Shown: positions 7,357 to 14,720, counted from the stretch's first letter. The stretch is 23,932 bases of DNA from an uncultured Lachnospiraceae bacterium (GCA_910578715.1 CAJTRL010000062.1:1-23932), one strand, 5' to 3'. Made by a program: numbers and translations. The notes: generated by a model not told the origin, from the sequence alone.

Positions 7357-9339
7357 CTACCGCCCAAACACTTCCGTCACCCGGCTGCCCTCTTTCACAA
7401 AAGCCGCGAACTTATCCAACGGCACCTGGCAGTCCACAAAGCCTTTTCCATCATACACTTTGCCGGTATTCACATCCAGCCAGCGTCCCTCCGGCAAATA
7501 CACCCGGCGTTCCCGCTGCCCCTGTTCCGTAACGGGAGCAAACAGAATCTCTTCTCCGAACATATACTGGTCTTCCAGCGTATAACAGATTTCATCCTTA
7601 TAAAAATCAAAAAACATCGGCCGCATAACCGGCTTTCCTTCTCTGGAAGCTATCTCCATATAATGGCAGATATAAGGTCTTAATTTTTCCCGCAGAAGAA
7701 TCAGTTTTTTCAGAATCTCATAATTTTCTTCCCCAAAGCTCCAGATTTCATTATCTCCCCCGCTCGGCTCAATAATGCCCGGATGCCGCTGTTCCTGGTC
7801 TTTTGTCCTGAGTCTGGAACCGTGAAGGCGCATGACCGGACAGAACAGACCAAACTGCATCCAGCGGACAATCAGTTCTTTGAAATAATCGCTTTCGATA
7901 TCCCCTGAATGAAAACCGCCGATATCGCTGTTCCACCAGGGAATGCCGCTCATGGACATGGAAAGCCCGGTTTTCACACTCATGCGGAGCGCCTCAAAAG
8001 TCGATGGAATATCGCCGTTCCATACCAGCGCGCCGAATTTCTGAATGCCCGGATAAGCCGCCCTCGTCAGCAGAATGATTTCTTCTTCGCCCTCTTTTTT
8101 CAGGCCCTCATAAAAGAGCTTACTATAATAATACGGATAGAGCATCGCCGTCTGCGCGCCGTTCCCCGCATACAGTTTCAAATTAGAGTACTGCTGCGGA
8201 TGCACTTCCGGCTCCGCCTCATCCAGCCAGAAATTGTGAAATCCCAAGTCATAATAATGCTTCTTTATCTTATCCCATACAAAAGGGCCTGTCTCCGGGT
8301 GTGTCACGTCGATGAATGTCTGTTGACCATAAAAGTCAAACGTTCCGTACTGGCCGTTTTCCGTCCGCACCAGCAGATTCCGCTCGTTCATTTCTTCCCA
8401 GTTCTCGCTCTTCGGATTGATTGTCGGCCAGACTGACACTACCGGCTGAATCCCCATCTCCTTTAACGTTCTGCACATGCCCTCCGGGTCAGGCCAGTAT
8501 TTCGGGTCAAATTTCCACTCGCCCTGTTCCGTCCAGTGAAAAAAGTCGATGACGATGGCGGAAAGCGGCACTCCTCTTTTCCGGTATTCTTCCGCAACCC
8601 GAAGCACTTCATCCTGGCTCTCATAGCGCAGTTTACTCTGCCAGAACCCCGCAGCCCATTCCGGAAATGCAGGCGCATATCCGGTCAGCTCACAGTACTT
8701 TTGCAGAACCTCCGACGGCGTTTCTCCCACATAAACAAGATAGTCCGCCTGATAAGCGCTGTCGGCCGTCCACATCGTATGATTTTTCGTCGTCTCACAG
8801 CGCCCCGGCGCCGGATTGTTCCAGAAAAATCCGTATCCGAGCGAAGAATATACGACAGGAACCGCCGATTTTGTATTGTAGTGTAACAGGTTAGAGGTAC
8901 TTCCCTTCCGGTCAAAAATATCCTCCTGCTCCTGTCCAAGCCCGTAAAAATGCTCACCAGGATTGGCGTCGAAAATCATTTTGGTCTGATAATGATTTCC
9001 TTCCGTGTGAAGTGTCCTCGTCACATAATCTCCTTCAAATTTGGTGTGTAAAATGCGCTTCCCGTCCCGATAATAGCTGATAATTCCACCGCACCAGACG
9101 TTTCCCGCTTCCACCGTCACCGATATCCGGCCATTCGTAAGCGTTGCTTTTCCTTCTTCCTCCGTGATAACACAGTCCGGCCGCTCTTTTGCCGGCAGCA
9201 GTGTCCAGCTTTCTTCCGAAAGTTTTCCGTTTCTCGTGGAGCGGCAGCGGATGCAGTCTTTTCCGTAAGCCTCCACGACAGTCAGCTCGTCGCGCCTTAT
9301 AAACTGAATTTTATTCTCTCCTGTAATGATTTTTCCCAT
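7357..9339 (-). CDS. GH31 family alpha-glycosidase (alpha-glucosidase or alpha-xylosidase)
   Basis: A 660-residue retaining glycosidase without a signal peptide, so cytoplasmic. The N-terminal beta-sandwich leads to the barrel at FPEWAAGFWQSKLRY (225-239). IDFFHW (264-269) supplies an active-site Asp. The nucleophile is Asp373 in FWLDEAEPE, and the acid/base is Asp443 in WNGDIPSTFEAL. GIPWWNSDIGGF (465-476) and MRLHGSR (503-509) are standard GH31 landmarks. Family members release terminal alpha-glucose or alpha-xylose; the sequence does not settle which, although LDEAEPE-type active sites are often found in alpha-xylosidases and isomaltose-type enzymes. The ribosome site is AAGGAGAAC. It is the first gene of the minus-strand carbohydrate block and probably drives expression of the genes after it. 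Confidence 0.93.
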   Translation of the reverse strand: MGKIITGENKIQFIRRDELTVVEAYGKDCIRCRSTRNGKLSEESWTLLPAKERPDCVITEEEGKATLTNGRISVTVEAGNVWCGGIISYYRDGKRILHTKFEGDYVTRTLHTEGNHYQTKMIFDANPGEHFYGLGQEQEDIFDRKGSTSNLLHYNTKSAVPVVYSSLGYGFFWNNPAPGRCETTKNHTMWTADSAYQADYLVYVGETPSEVLQKYCELTGYAPAFPEWAAGFWQSKLRYESQDEVLRVAEEYRKRGVPLSAIVIDFFHWTEQGEWKFDPKYWPDPEGMCRTLKEMGIQPVVSVWPTINPKSENWEEMNERNLLVRTENGQYGTFDFYGQQTFIDVTHPETGPFVWDKIKKHYYDLGFHNFWLDEAEPEVHPQQYSNLKLYAGNGAQTAMLYPYYYSKLFYEGLKKEGEEEIILLTRAAYPGIQKFGALVWNGDIPSTFEALRMSVKTGLSMSMSGIPWWNSDIGGFHSGDIESDYFKELIVRWMQFGLFCPVMRLHGSRLRTKDQEQRHPGIIEPSGGDNEIWSFGEENYEILKKLILLREKLRPYICHYMEIASREGKPVMRPMFFDFYKDEICYTLEDQYMFGEEILFAPVTEQGQRERRVYLPEGRWLDVNTGKVYDGKGFVDCQVPLDKFAAFVKEGSRVTEVFGR

Positions 9340-9403
9340 AAACAGTTCTCCTTCTGTGCCAGACGCTGCATATATCCGATACAGCTATTTCCAGTCTACG
9401 TTA

Positions 9404-9433
9404 AGAGTACCATAGATGGGCTTATGTTGACAA
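9404..9433 (-). promoter_or_regulatory. Possible GH31 promoter
   Basis: On the minus strand TTGTCA (9433-9428) and TACTCT (9409-9404) are 18 bases apart, about 65 bases upstream of the GH31 ATG. The -10 box is a weak match, so this is tentative. Confidence 0.35.
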
Positions 9434-9537
9434 CTGAAATAACGCCGTCTTCTGAAAACTTCCGAAAACCAGACATCCAAAATCCATGCCCCTGATATGA
9501 TAATCGAAATTTCGTTTTATATTTTCTGTATTTGATA

Positions 9538-9566
9538 TTGCCGTGCTGGCCTGTTCATGGTACAAT
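9538..9566 (+). promoter_or_regulatory. Possible promoter toward the Rpn nuclease
   Basis: TTGCCG (9538-9543) and TACAAT (9561-9566) are 17 bases apart. The predicted start near 9573 would give a leader of about 300 bases containing the palindrome cluster and the 26-codon frame. Confidence 0.45.
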
Positions 9567-9606
9567 ACCGTTATAAACAAATCTTGATTCTGATATTATG
9601 TACCCG

Positions 9607-9652
9607 TCCATATAGGGACATATACATGTATGTACCTGTACATGTACATGGA
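9607..9652. repeat. Palindrome cluster, candidate operator
   Basis: Overlapping short palindromes built from ACATGTA units: ATACATGTAT (9622-9631), ATGTAC-CT-GTACAT (9630-9643) and TGTACATGTACA (9637-9648). They are bracketed by TCCAT (9607-9611) and ATGGA (9648-9652). The cluster lies downstream of the candidate promoter and just before the 26-codon frame, so it could be a repressor site or an RNA fold in the leader. No regulator can be assigned. Confidence 0.4.
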
Positions 9653-9669
9653 TAAAGCGGAGGTTTTCT

Positions 9670-9750
9670 ATGGAACAAACCGCTTATCGGGTACCTATTC
9701 CGGCAGTTCTGCCAGAGATTCTCGTTTGTTTGGCAGGATTGCAGCCTTAA
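9670..9750 (+). CDS. Possible 26-residue leader peptide
   Basis: ATG at 9670 is preceded by AAAGCGGAGG with a six-base gap, the best ribosome site in this region. The frame encodes MEQTAYRVPIPAVLPEILVC and six more residues before TAA. It is in a different frame from the nuclease that follows 130 bases later. Nothing recognisable is encoded; it may be a leader peptide or chance. There is no run of a single amino acid to suggest classical attenuation. Confidence 0.3.
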   Translation: MEQTAYRVPIPAVLPEILVCLAGLQP

Positions 9751-9880
9751 AGTGGATATAAAAATCAATCGAATCAACGCTGATTCTGGATTTGCTATTC
9801 TTACAGAGCAGTTTACGGATTCGATGACCGTTTATCCTTTTTTCGACGCTTTCCTGTACGAAAAGAAAAGGAGAAAGCGA

Positions 9881-10750
9881 TTGAAAAAAGAAACGGCAAT
9901 GGAAACTTTTGAAAAACAGAAAAAGCATGTCGCGGAATACAACCTGACCAGCGATTTATTTGCCGGGAAAATATTTGAGGATTTGGACGCAGCACAGGAA
10001 TTGTGCAGAATACTGATGCAGAATGACAGCATCACGCTTCGCAGCGTCAGAACCCAGTATGTTATCCGCAGCCTGGAAACCCATTCGATGGAACTGGATA
10101 TTCTGGCAGAGGATATTTCCGGAAATCTGATTGACATAGAAATCCAGATGTACCCGGAGAAGGCTCCCTTTCGACGAAGCCGATATTACCAGTCCGGCAT
10201 CGATATGAGCATTCTGGAAAAAGGCAAACCGTATGAACATTTGCCCGATGTAACAGTTATCTATCTGACAAAAACAGACTTTATCGGAGGGAAAAGGGGC
10301 TATTATGAAATATATCGAAAACCCGGAGGCCAGGATGTAACAATGTGCTTAGAAAACGGTCTGCATGAAAAGTACTATAATCTGGAATATCCTACGGAGG
10401 ACATGCGCGTGAATGAACTGCTCAGATATTTCAAAAATTCGGAGCCATTTTATAAAACGAACAGTTTTCCACGAATTGCAGAACGGGTCAGATTTATCAA
10501 AACGAATCAGGAAGGAGTAGCGATTATGTGTGAAATAGCGGACAGAATCAGGCGCGAAGGAAAGATTGAAGGAAAAATTGAAGGGAAAATTGAAGATATT
10601 CTGGAACTGTTAAAAGATTTTGGGAAAATTCCCCAGAACGTTATGATACGTCTCCGCCAGGAAACTAACCTCGAACTCTTGGGTATGTGGCTCAAATACG
10701 CCGCAAAAGCATCCAGTCTTGCGGAATTCGAATCAAATATGCTAAAATAA
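9881..10750 (+). CDS. Rpn family recombination-promoting nuclease / PD-(D/E)XK nuclease family transposase
   Basis: A 289-residue PDDEXK_2-type protein. The nuclease core is seen at ELDILAED (71-78) followed by IDIEIQMYPE (84-93). This gives an Asp73...Glu87-x-Gln89 pattern in which Gln replaces the usual Lys, as is common in this group, and RYYQS (101-105) follows. Rpn proteins in Escherichia coli promote RecA-independent recombination and cut DNA. The C-terminal region has EGKI repeated three times (227-238), encoded by 12-base tandem repeats. Start choice: AAAAGGAG (9866-9873) sits seven bases before TTG at 9881, giving LKKETAMETFEKQKKHV. The frame is open upstream to GTG 9752 without a ribosome site. 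These genes are usually multicopy and scattered. No terminal repeats flank it, so it is not seen here as a mobile unit. Confidence 0.85.
   Translation: MKKETAMETFEKQKKHVAEYNLTSDLFAGKIFEDLDAAQELCRILMQNDSITLRSVRTQYVIRSLETHSMELDILAEDISGNLIDIEIQMYPEKAPFRRSRYYQSGIDMSILEKGKPYEHLPDVTVIYLTKTDFIGGKRGYYEIYRKPGGQDVTMCLENGLHEKYYNLEYPTEDMRVNELLRYFKNSEPFYKTNSFPRIAERVRFIKTNQEGVAIMCEIADRIRREGKIEGKIEGKIEDILELLKDFGKIPQNVMIRLRQETNLELLGMWLKYAAKASSLAEFESNMLK
10556..10591 (+). repeat. Three 12-bp tandem repeats inside the Rpn gene
   Basis: GAAGGAAAGATT, GAAGGAAAAATT and GAAGGGAAAATT follow each other without gaps and encode EGKI three times. A length change by whole units would keep the frame. Comparable Glu-Gly repeats are common near the end of Rpn proteins. 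Confidence 0.85.
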
Positions 10751-10808
10751 ATGCAAAAGCTGGTGCCTTCCGTTTCCCCGGCTTTGGGACCGTTTTTCCG
10801 GCACAGGA

Positions 10809-10850
10809 ACAGGAAGCATATTACAGGAAACATACTACAGGAGACCTATC
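10809..10850 (+). repeat. Three 14-bp tandem repeats carrying ribosome-site-like cores
   Basis: ACAGGAAGCATATT, ACAGGAAACATACT and ACAGGAGACCTATC run head to tail up to three bases before the DUF6062 ATG at 10854. Each contains an AGGAA or AGGAG core. Only the last (AGGAGA) is correctly spaced to act as the ribosome site. Confidence 0.7.
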
Positions 10851-10853
10851 ATT

Positions 10854-11615
10854 ATGAAAGAAAAACTATACACCATTCCGCTCAATGACGCCATGAATGC
10901 GGGCGACGAATGCCCGTTCTGTTTTATCGAAAGAAACGTGGAACAGGATTTGCTGGACTTTACGCTCGGCTCTGGCTCTTCCTATATGGAAAGCGACGTC
11001 CGGGAAGCGACCGACAAGGCCGGATTCTGCAGAGCCCATTTCAAAAAAATGTTCGATTACGGCAATACGCTTGGAAACGCCTGGATTCTGAAAACCCACT
11101 ATGTTCAGATGAACCGGGAAATGAAAGCGCAGTTTGCAAGCTATAAGCCGGGCAAAACTTCTCTCAGGGACAAACTGAAAAAGCAGACCGAACGCACCAA
11201 TCCGATTGGCGTCTGGGTGGCCGAGAAAGAAAAATCATGCTATATATGCAATCGTTTCCGCGATACATACGAGCGGTATATGGACACCTTTTTTGTCATG
11301 TATAAAAAAGACGAGGAATTTCGGGAAAAAGTAAAAAACAGCAAAGGATTCTGCCTACACCACTTCGGCGATTTATGTGAAGCGGCGGAAAGCCGCCTGA
11401 ACGACAAGGAAAAAGCCGCATTTTTTGAAATGTGCTTTCAGCTCATGGAAACGAACATGGAACGGCTCGCGGAAGACGTCTCCTGGCTGGTGGAAAAATT
11501 CGATTACCGCAACAAAGACGCCGACTGGAAAAATTCCAAAGACGCCATCCAGCGCGGCATGCAGAAATTGAAGGGCGGCTATCCGGCAGACGCCCCCTAT
11601 AAAATGAACAAATAG
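10854..11615 (+). CDS. DUF6062 family protein with two zinc-binding-like motif sets
   Basis: A 253-residue soluble protein that I match to the DUF6062 family; no biochemical role is known to me. It contains two repeats of the same cysteine/histidine order. The first is Cys20-PF-Cys23 followed by FCRAHF (Cys59, His62). The second is Cys129-YI-Cys132 followed by FCLHHF (Cys167, His169, His170). This looks like an internal duplication able to bind two metal ions or one iron-sulfur or zinc centre per half. The rest is charged and helical, with no signal peptide or membrane segment. The start is set by AGGAGA eight bases upstream. It ends before a conserved hairpin and a strong terminator. The preceding Rpn gene, 103 bases upstream, is on the same strand. 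Confidence 0.8.
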   Translation: MKEKLYTIPLNDAMNAGDECPFCFIERNVEQDLLDFTLGSGSSYMESDVREATDKAGFCRAHFKKMFDYGNTLGNAWILKTHYVQMNREMKAQFASYKPGKTSLRDKLKKQTERTNPIGVWVAEKEKSCYICNRFRDTYERYMDTFFVMYKKDEEFREKVKNSKGFCLHHFGDLCEAAESRLNDKEKAAFFEMCFQLMETNMERLAEDVSWLVEKFDYRNKDADWKNSKDAIQRGMQKLKGGYPADAPYKMNK

Positions 11616-11635
11616 GGCGGATATGCTATTTCCCG

Positions 11636-11695
11636 GTAACAGTTCAGCCTCCGCCCGGACAGCGCATCGTTCTCTGACGGAGGCTGAACTGTTAC
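11636..11695 (+). repeat. Intergenic hairpin element, copy 2 (18-bp perfect stem)
   Basis: GTAACAGTTCAGCCTCCG (11636-11653) pairs perfectly with 11678-11695. The 24-base loop contains CCCGGACAG, GCATC and GTTCTCTGA. The GGACAG-n-GCATC part is shared with copy 1 and the CCGCCCGGACAG part also with the 17403-17452 copy. There is no T-run after the stem, and a separate true terminator follows 20 bases on, so termination is not an adequate explanation. Confidence 0.8.
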
Positions 11696-11715
11696 GTTTC
11701 CTACGACATAAAATA

Positions 11716-11745
11716 AGCGCAGGCTGTTTCAGCTTGCGCTTTTTT
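11716..11745 (+). terminator. Bidirectional intrinsic terminator after the DUF6062 gene
   Basis: AGCGCAGGCTG-TTT-CAGCTTGCGCT forms a stem with one unpaired or mismatched position, followed by TTTTT. On the opposite strand it is followed by an AT-rich tail, so it can also serve the small acidic-protein gene arriving from the right. Confidence 0.88.
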
Positions 11746-11759
11746 ACGAAACCCCGATA

Positions 11760-12164
11760 TCAGATGGCATCCATAGAATTATCTTCATCATCAAAAAACT
11801 CTTCTACCTTTGCTGCTGCCTCGCCGGCCGCTTTCTCAGCCTGCTCCACCGCTCCGACAACTTTATCCGTCGTCTCTGCTTTTACTGCATTCAGGCCTTC
11901 TTTAAATGCTTCCGCGCCTTCTTCAGCCTTCTCTGCCGCCGTTTCCGCCGCTTTTGTCAAATCCAAATCAACATATTTGCGGTCAGCTTCTGATTTGGAA
12001 GCGTCGTCTTCGTCCAGGTCCTCGTCGAAGTCGTCGAAATCATCTTCCTCCTCAAAATTGTCCTCCATTTCCGCATCCTTTTTCCTTAAAAAATAGTATG
12101 CGCTTGCGGCAATCGCGCCCAGAGCCGCTGTCGTCATGAGAAATTTACCAAATTTTTTCGCCAT
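11760..12164 (-). CDS. Small membrane-anchored acidic protein, function unknown
   Basis: A 134-residue protein starting MAKKFGKFLMTTAALGAIAA. A single hydrophobic segment (about residues 8-26) ends in RKK, predicting an N-terminal anchor with the rest in the cytoplasm by the positive-inside rule. A stretch dominated by Asp and Glu follows (about 30-60). The second half is an Ala/Glu/Lys-rich helix of coiled-coil character, ending with another acidic patch. The layout recalls YtxH-like stress proteins, but I do not see a firm family match. The start is ATG 12164 with AAAGGAGAC six bases upstream; the in-frame GTG at 12182 has no such site. It is monocistronic, facing the DUF6062 gene across a shared terminator. 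Confidence 0.75.
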   Translation of the reverse strand: MAKKFGKFLMTTAALGAIAASAYYFLRKKDAEMEDNFEEEDDFDDFDEDLDEDDASKSEADRKYVDLDLTKAAETAAEKAEEGAEAFKEGLNAVKAETTDKVVGAVEQAEKAAGEAAAKVEEFFDDEDNSMDAI

Positions 12165-12268
12165 GTGGAAGTCTCCTTTCACCGTTCCTTTTATTTATAT
12201 ATTAATACTATTTTGTGAAAATGAAAAGAGAATATGTATAAAATATCTATAAAAAATGATGAAGCCGC

Positions 12269-12335
12269 TATCGCCCGGCGCCGTGTCCCGCGGCATGGTT
12301 CTCTTTGGAGGCGCGGTACACGGCGCCGGACGATA
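12269..12335 (+). repeat. Intergenic hairpin element, copy 3 (two-tier stem)
   Basis: The outer stem of 18 positions (12269-12286 with 12318-12335, one C/A mismatch) encloses an inner stem CCGCG (12288-12292) with CGCGG (12312-12316). The 19-base loop is GCATGGTTCTCTTTGGAGG. The loop matches the cores near position 1 and at 20565-20583, while the stems are unrelated. It lies between divergent genes, so it cannot be the terminator of either neighbour. Confidence 0.82.
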
Positions 12336-12403
12336 ACGATTAAGCAACGGCCCCACAACATCTTGTACCTCTTAAAAAAGTATGAACTAGTTTTTCTAAA
12401 TCA

Positions 12404-12432
12404 TTGAATATGTGTTTCATTTATGTTATATT
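12404..12432 (+). promoter_or_regulatory. Predicted sigma-A promoter for the tetR gene
   Basis: TTGAAT (12404-12409) and TATATT (12427-12432) are 17 bases apart, about 125 bases before the chosen ATG. A direct repeat AAGTCGATTT/AAGTCGCTTT (12470-12489) lies in the leader. Confidence 0.65.
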
Positions 12433-12555
12433 AAAGTTCGACCCATAAAGTCAATATCTGTCATTTTTGAAGTCGATTTAAGTCGCTTTTCATATCTCCG
12501 GAGATTCATCATCCGAAATGCCAGACCACACTTTTTTTACCGAAAGGACTATGTA

Positions 12556-13164
12556 ATGAACGAGAAATTTTTTGATTTGAACAAAGAAAAACAGGACCGG
12601 ATGATTAATGCTTCTCTGAAGTTTTTTGCCTTAAACGGCTATAAGCACGCCAGTACTGACGATATTGTCACCGAAGCGGGTATCAGCAAAGGGCTGTTGT
12701 TCCACTATTTCGGTAGCAAACGGGGGCTTTATACATTTCTTTATGATTACAGTGTCAAATTTATGAAACTGGAACTGACCAGAGGAGTCATAGATGCGGG
12801 TAACACAACCGACTATTTTGAGCTTCGCAAACAGATTGAATTTGCCAAAATGCAGGTTCTGAAAAACTATCCTTATATGCAGCAGTTTCTTGACCGCTCC
12901 AAAACCGAAAATGTCAAAGAGGCGCTTTTAGCCATCGAAGAACAGCGGAATGTACTGCCGGAAGTTTATGCGGATATCATGTCGCGCGCAAACACCAGCC
13001 TGTTTGCGGATAATATTGACCTTGCCAAACTGGACGCCATGCTGGAATATACTATCAAAGGGCTGATGACGGAACATTTTCAGGATGCCTCCTTCCAGCC
13101 GGAAATGCTGTATGAAGAGACGGTCAGCTATCTGATGATGTTAAAAAAACTGGCTTACCATTAA
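12556..13164 (+). CDS. TetR/AcrR family transcriptional regulator
   Basis: A 202-residue regulator with an N-terminal helix-turn-helix at about 33-54 (STDDIVTEAGISKGLLFHYF), the classic TetR pattern with the GLLFHYFGSKRGLY recognition helix. The C-terminal ligand domain is helical and not assignable. The ATG at 12556 has AAAGGA upstream; the frame is open further, but the promoter lies there. No gene shares its strand downstream, so its targets are either itself or elsewhere. Its stop codon lies inside a perfect palindrome that also holds the stop codon of the convergent MocR gene. The two coding sequences overlap by four bases. Confidence 0.9.
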   Translation: MNEKFFDLNKEKQDRMINASLKFFALNGYKHASTDDIVTEAGISKGLLFHYFGSKRGLYTFLYDYSVKFMKLELTRGVIDAGNTTDYFELRKQIEFAKMQVLKNYPYMQQFLDRSKTENVKEALLAIEEQRNVLPEVYADIMSRANTSLFADNIDLAKLDAMLEYTIKGLMTEHFQDASFQPEMLYEETVSYLMMLKKLAYH

Positions 13165-13178
13165 TGGTAAGCCTTTTT
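13143..13178. terminator. Bidirectional terminator embedded in the ends of two convergent genes
   Basis: GGCTTACCATT (13152-13162) and AATGGTAAGCC (13163-13173) make a perfect 22-base palindrome. It is flanked by seven A on the left and five T on the right, so both strands read stem plus T-run. It contains the last codons and stops of both tetR and the MocR gene, which makes both proteins end in Ala-Tyr-His. Confidence 0.93.
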
Positions 13179-14720
13179 CAACAGCCGGAGCCCTTCCGCG
13201 ATATCCTCCGTTGAGAGTGCCCCATAACCGAGAATGACCGCCGCCTTTCTTTCCATGGAGGGCGGCGTTTCCATGTAAAACTCCGACATCGGATATACCC
13301 TGACCCCCGCCTCCGCCGCGCGCTCTCTCAGTTCCGATTCCTCACGCCCTCTTTTATCCGTCAGCAGAATATGAAGTCCGGCGTTTTCTCCGGAAATCAG
13401 AAAGTCTTTCTCCAGCTCTTTCAATTCGCCCAGCATCAAATCATGTTTGAAATGATAATATTTGCGCATTTTGTTCAGATACCGCTCAAAATATCCGTCC
13501 TGAATAAATTCATTTAAAATCGTCTGGTCGATTCTGGACACTGTGGAAGCATAAAAGCCGCAGTTTTTCCGGTATTTCTCCAACAGTCTTACCGGAAGCG
13601 CCATATAACTGATACGGATTGCGGGCGCGATTGCTTTGGAAAAAGTGCCGATATAAATTACTTTGTCGTTTTGGTCCGACGCTTTGAGGGATGGAATCGG
13701 TTTGCTCCGGTAACGGAACTCACTGTCGTAATCGTCTTCGATGAGATAGCGTTCTTCCTTTTCGGAAGCCCATTTTAACAGCTCCATCCTTCTGCCTATC
13801 GGCATGACGATTCCGGTCGGAAACTGGTGGGCGGGCATCACATACGCGAGCTGCGCGCCGCTTTCCCGGAGCGCGCCGGGCTGCATGCCGCTCTCATCCA
13901 TCGGAATGAAAGAAACGGGATATGCAAAAGACTGAAAAATCCGGCATGCCCTTTTATAAGTGGGATTTTCCATCGCCACCGGAATATGGCGTCCTAATAT
14001 TTTTTCAAGCAAAAGAAGCAGGTAATCATTCCCTGCTCCAATAATGATTTGTTCCGGTCCGCAGTTTACCCCGCGCGATGCGTGAAGATAACGGCTTATC
14101 GTGACTCGTAGCGCCAGGTCGCCCTGTGGCTCGCCAAGTGCAAACAGACCGCTCCTTGCATCTACCAGAATATTTTTTGTTATTTTTTTCCATGTCGCAT
14201 ACGGAAACAAAGACATGTCAATCGCATTAGGAGAAAAATCGTAGCGAAGGGCATCTTCCGCAAGCATTCCACTCGAAAAAGCCGTTCCGCCGGAGTATGT
14301 TTCCTTTCCGGAAAAAAACCTCTTTCCGGCCGACGTTTCCTCTCCGGAAAATCCCTTCTTTCCGGCCGACGCTTCCTCTCCGGAAAATCCCTTCTTTCCG
14401 GCCGGCGTTTCCTCTCCCGGAAGCAGTTTGGCCCCTTCATCCGACACCGGAAAATCATAAAGCCCTTCCATCGGGCAGACAAAATATCCTCTCTTTGGCT
14501 TTGCTTCCAGATATCCTTCCGACACGAGCTGTCCGTATGCCATATCCACCGTCGTCCTGGAAATCTGTAAAGAATCCGCAAGATACCTGGCGGACGGCAG
14601 TTTCTCGCCCTTCAGCAGATTCCCCGACCGGATTTCTCCCCGGATGTATTCGTAAATCTGCTCATACAGATGCTTCTTGTCATTCGGATTCAGTTGTATC
14701 TGAACGGGCAGTTCTTTCAT
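13161..14720 (-). CDS. MocR/PdxR-type regulator (GntR helix-turn-helix plus aminotransferase domain)
   Basis: A 519-residue fusion typical of MocR regulators. A GntR winged helix at about 15-80 (LPSARYLADSLQISRTTVDM) joins a fold-type I aminotransferase-like domain from about 160. The PLP-binding lysine is Lys362 in GTFSKAIAP. EDDYDSEFRY (328-337) carries the Asp that contacts the pyridine nitrogen. These proteins sense PLP or an amino compound and control vitamin B6, GABA or amino-acid genes. The linker (about 100-150) is built from 12-residue repeats of GEExxAGKKGFS type. The ATG follows an in-frame TAA two codons earlier and has only a weak ribosome site. It comes 21 bases after the DUF2225 gene, suggesting co-transcription and perhaps coupling. 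Confidence 0.92.
   Translation of the reverse strand: MKELPVQIQLNPNDKKHLYEQIYEYIRGEIRSGNLLKGEKLPSARYLADSLQISRTTVDMAYGQLVSEGYLEAKPKRGYFVCPMEGLYDFPVSDEGAKLLPGEETPAGKKGFSGEEASAGKKGFSGEETSAGKRFFSGKETYSGGTAFSSGMLAEDALRYDFSPNAIDMSLFPYATWKKITKNILVDARSGLFALGEPQGDLALRVTISRYLHASRGVNCGPEQIIIGAGNDYLLLLLEKILGRHIPVAMENPTYKRACRIFQSFAYPVSFIPMDESGMQPGALRESGAQLAYVMPAHQFPTGIVMPIGRRMELLKWASEKEERYLIEDDYDSEFRYRSKPIPSLKASDQNDKVIYIGTFSKAIAPAIRISYMALPVRLLEKYRKNCGFYASTVSRIDQTILNEFIQDGYFERYLNKMRKYYHFKHDLMLGELKELEKDFLISGENAGLHILLTDKRGREESELRERAAEAGVRVYPMSEFYMETPPSMERKAAVILGYGALSTEDIAEGLRLLKKAYH
14271..14414 (-). repeat. 36-bp minisatellite in the MocR linker
   Basis: Three clear 36-base units (14307-14342, 14343-14378, 14379-14414) and one degenerate unit (14271-14306). 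On the plus strand each starts TCCGGAAAA and ends TTCCTC. They encode 12-residue repeats (GEETPAGKKGFS, GEEASAGKKGFS, GEETSAGKRFFS). A unit gained or lost would keep the frame and change only the spacer between the DNA-binding and PLP domains. Confidence 0.9.

Larger units (their letters stand above)
9340..9880. other. Gene-free region between GH31 and the Rpn nuclease
   Basis: About 540 bases between divergent genes. It holds a possible GH31 promoter (9404-9433, minus), a possible promoter toward the nuclease (9538-9566, plus), a cluster of short palindromes (9607-9652), and a 26-codon open frame with a good ribosome site (9670-9750). The frame of the nuclease is open back to a GTG at 9752 but lacks a ribosome site there. 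Nothing else with coding character is visible. Confidence 0.6.
12165..12555. other. Gene-free region between the acidic-protein gene and tetR
   Basis: About 390 bases between divergent genes. It contains the hairpin element at 12269-12335, a good promoter toward tetR at 12404-12432, and a 10-base direct repeat at 12470-12489. The tetR frame stays open back to 12412, but that part carries the promoter -10 box and has no ribosome site, so it is untranslated leader. Confidence 0.65.

Noticed and set aside
9881..10750. A complete mobile element around the Rpn gene
   Set aside because: I find no terminal inverted repeats or target duplications at its edges. The family name transposase is an annotation tradition.
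10763..10804. Terminator between the Rpn and DUF6062 genes
   Set aside because: GTGCC and GGCAC can pair, but the stem has large internal loops and no T-run follows.
12412..12555. N-terminal extension of the TetR protein
   Set aside because: It overlaps the promoter -10 box and lacks a ribosome site. TetR proteins normally start shortly before the helix-turn-helix.
14271..14414. CRISPR-like repeat spacing
   Set aside because: Units abut without spacers, are in frame and encode a 12-residue protein repeat inside the MocR gene.
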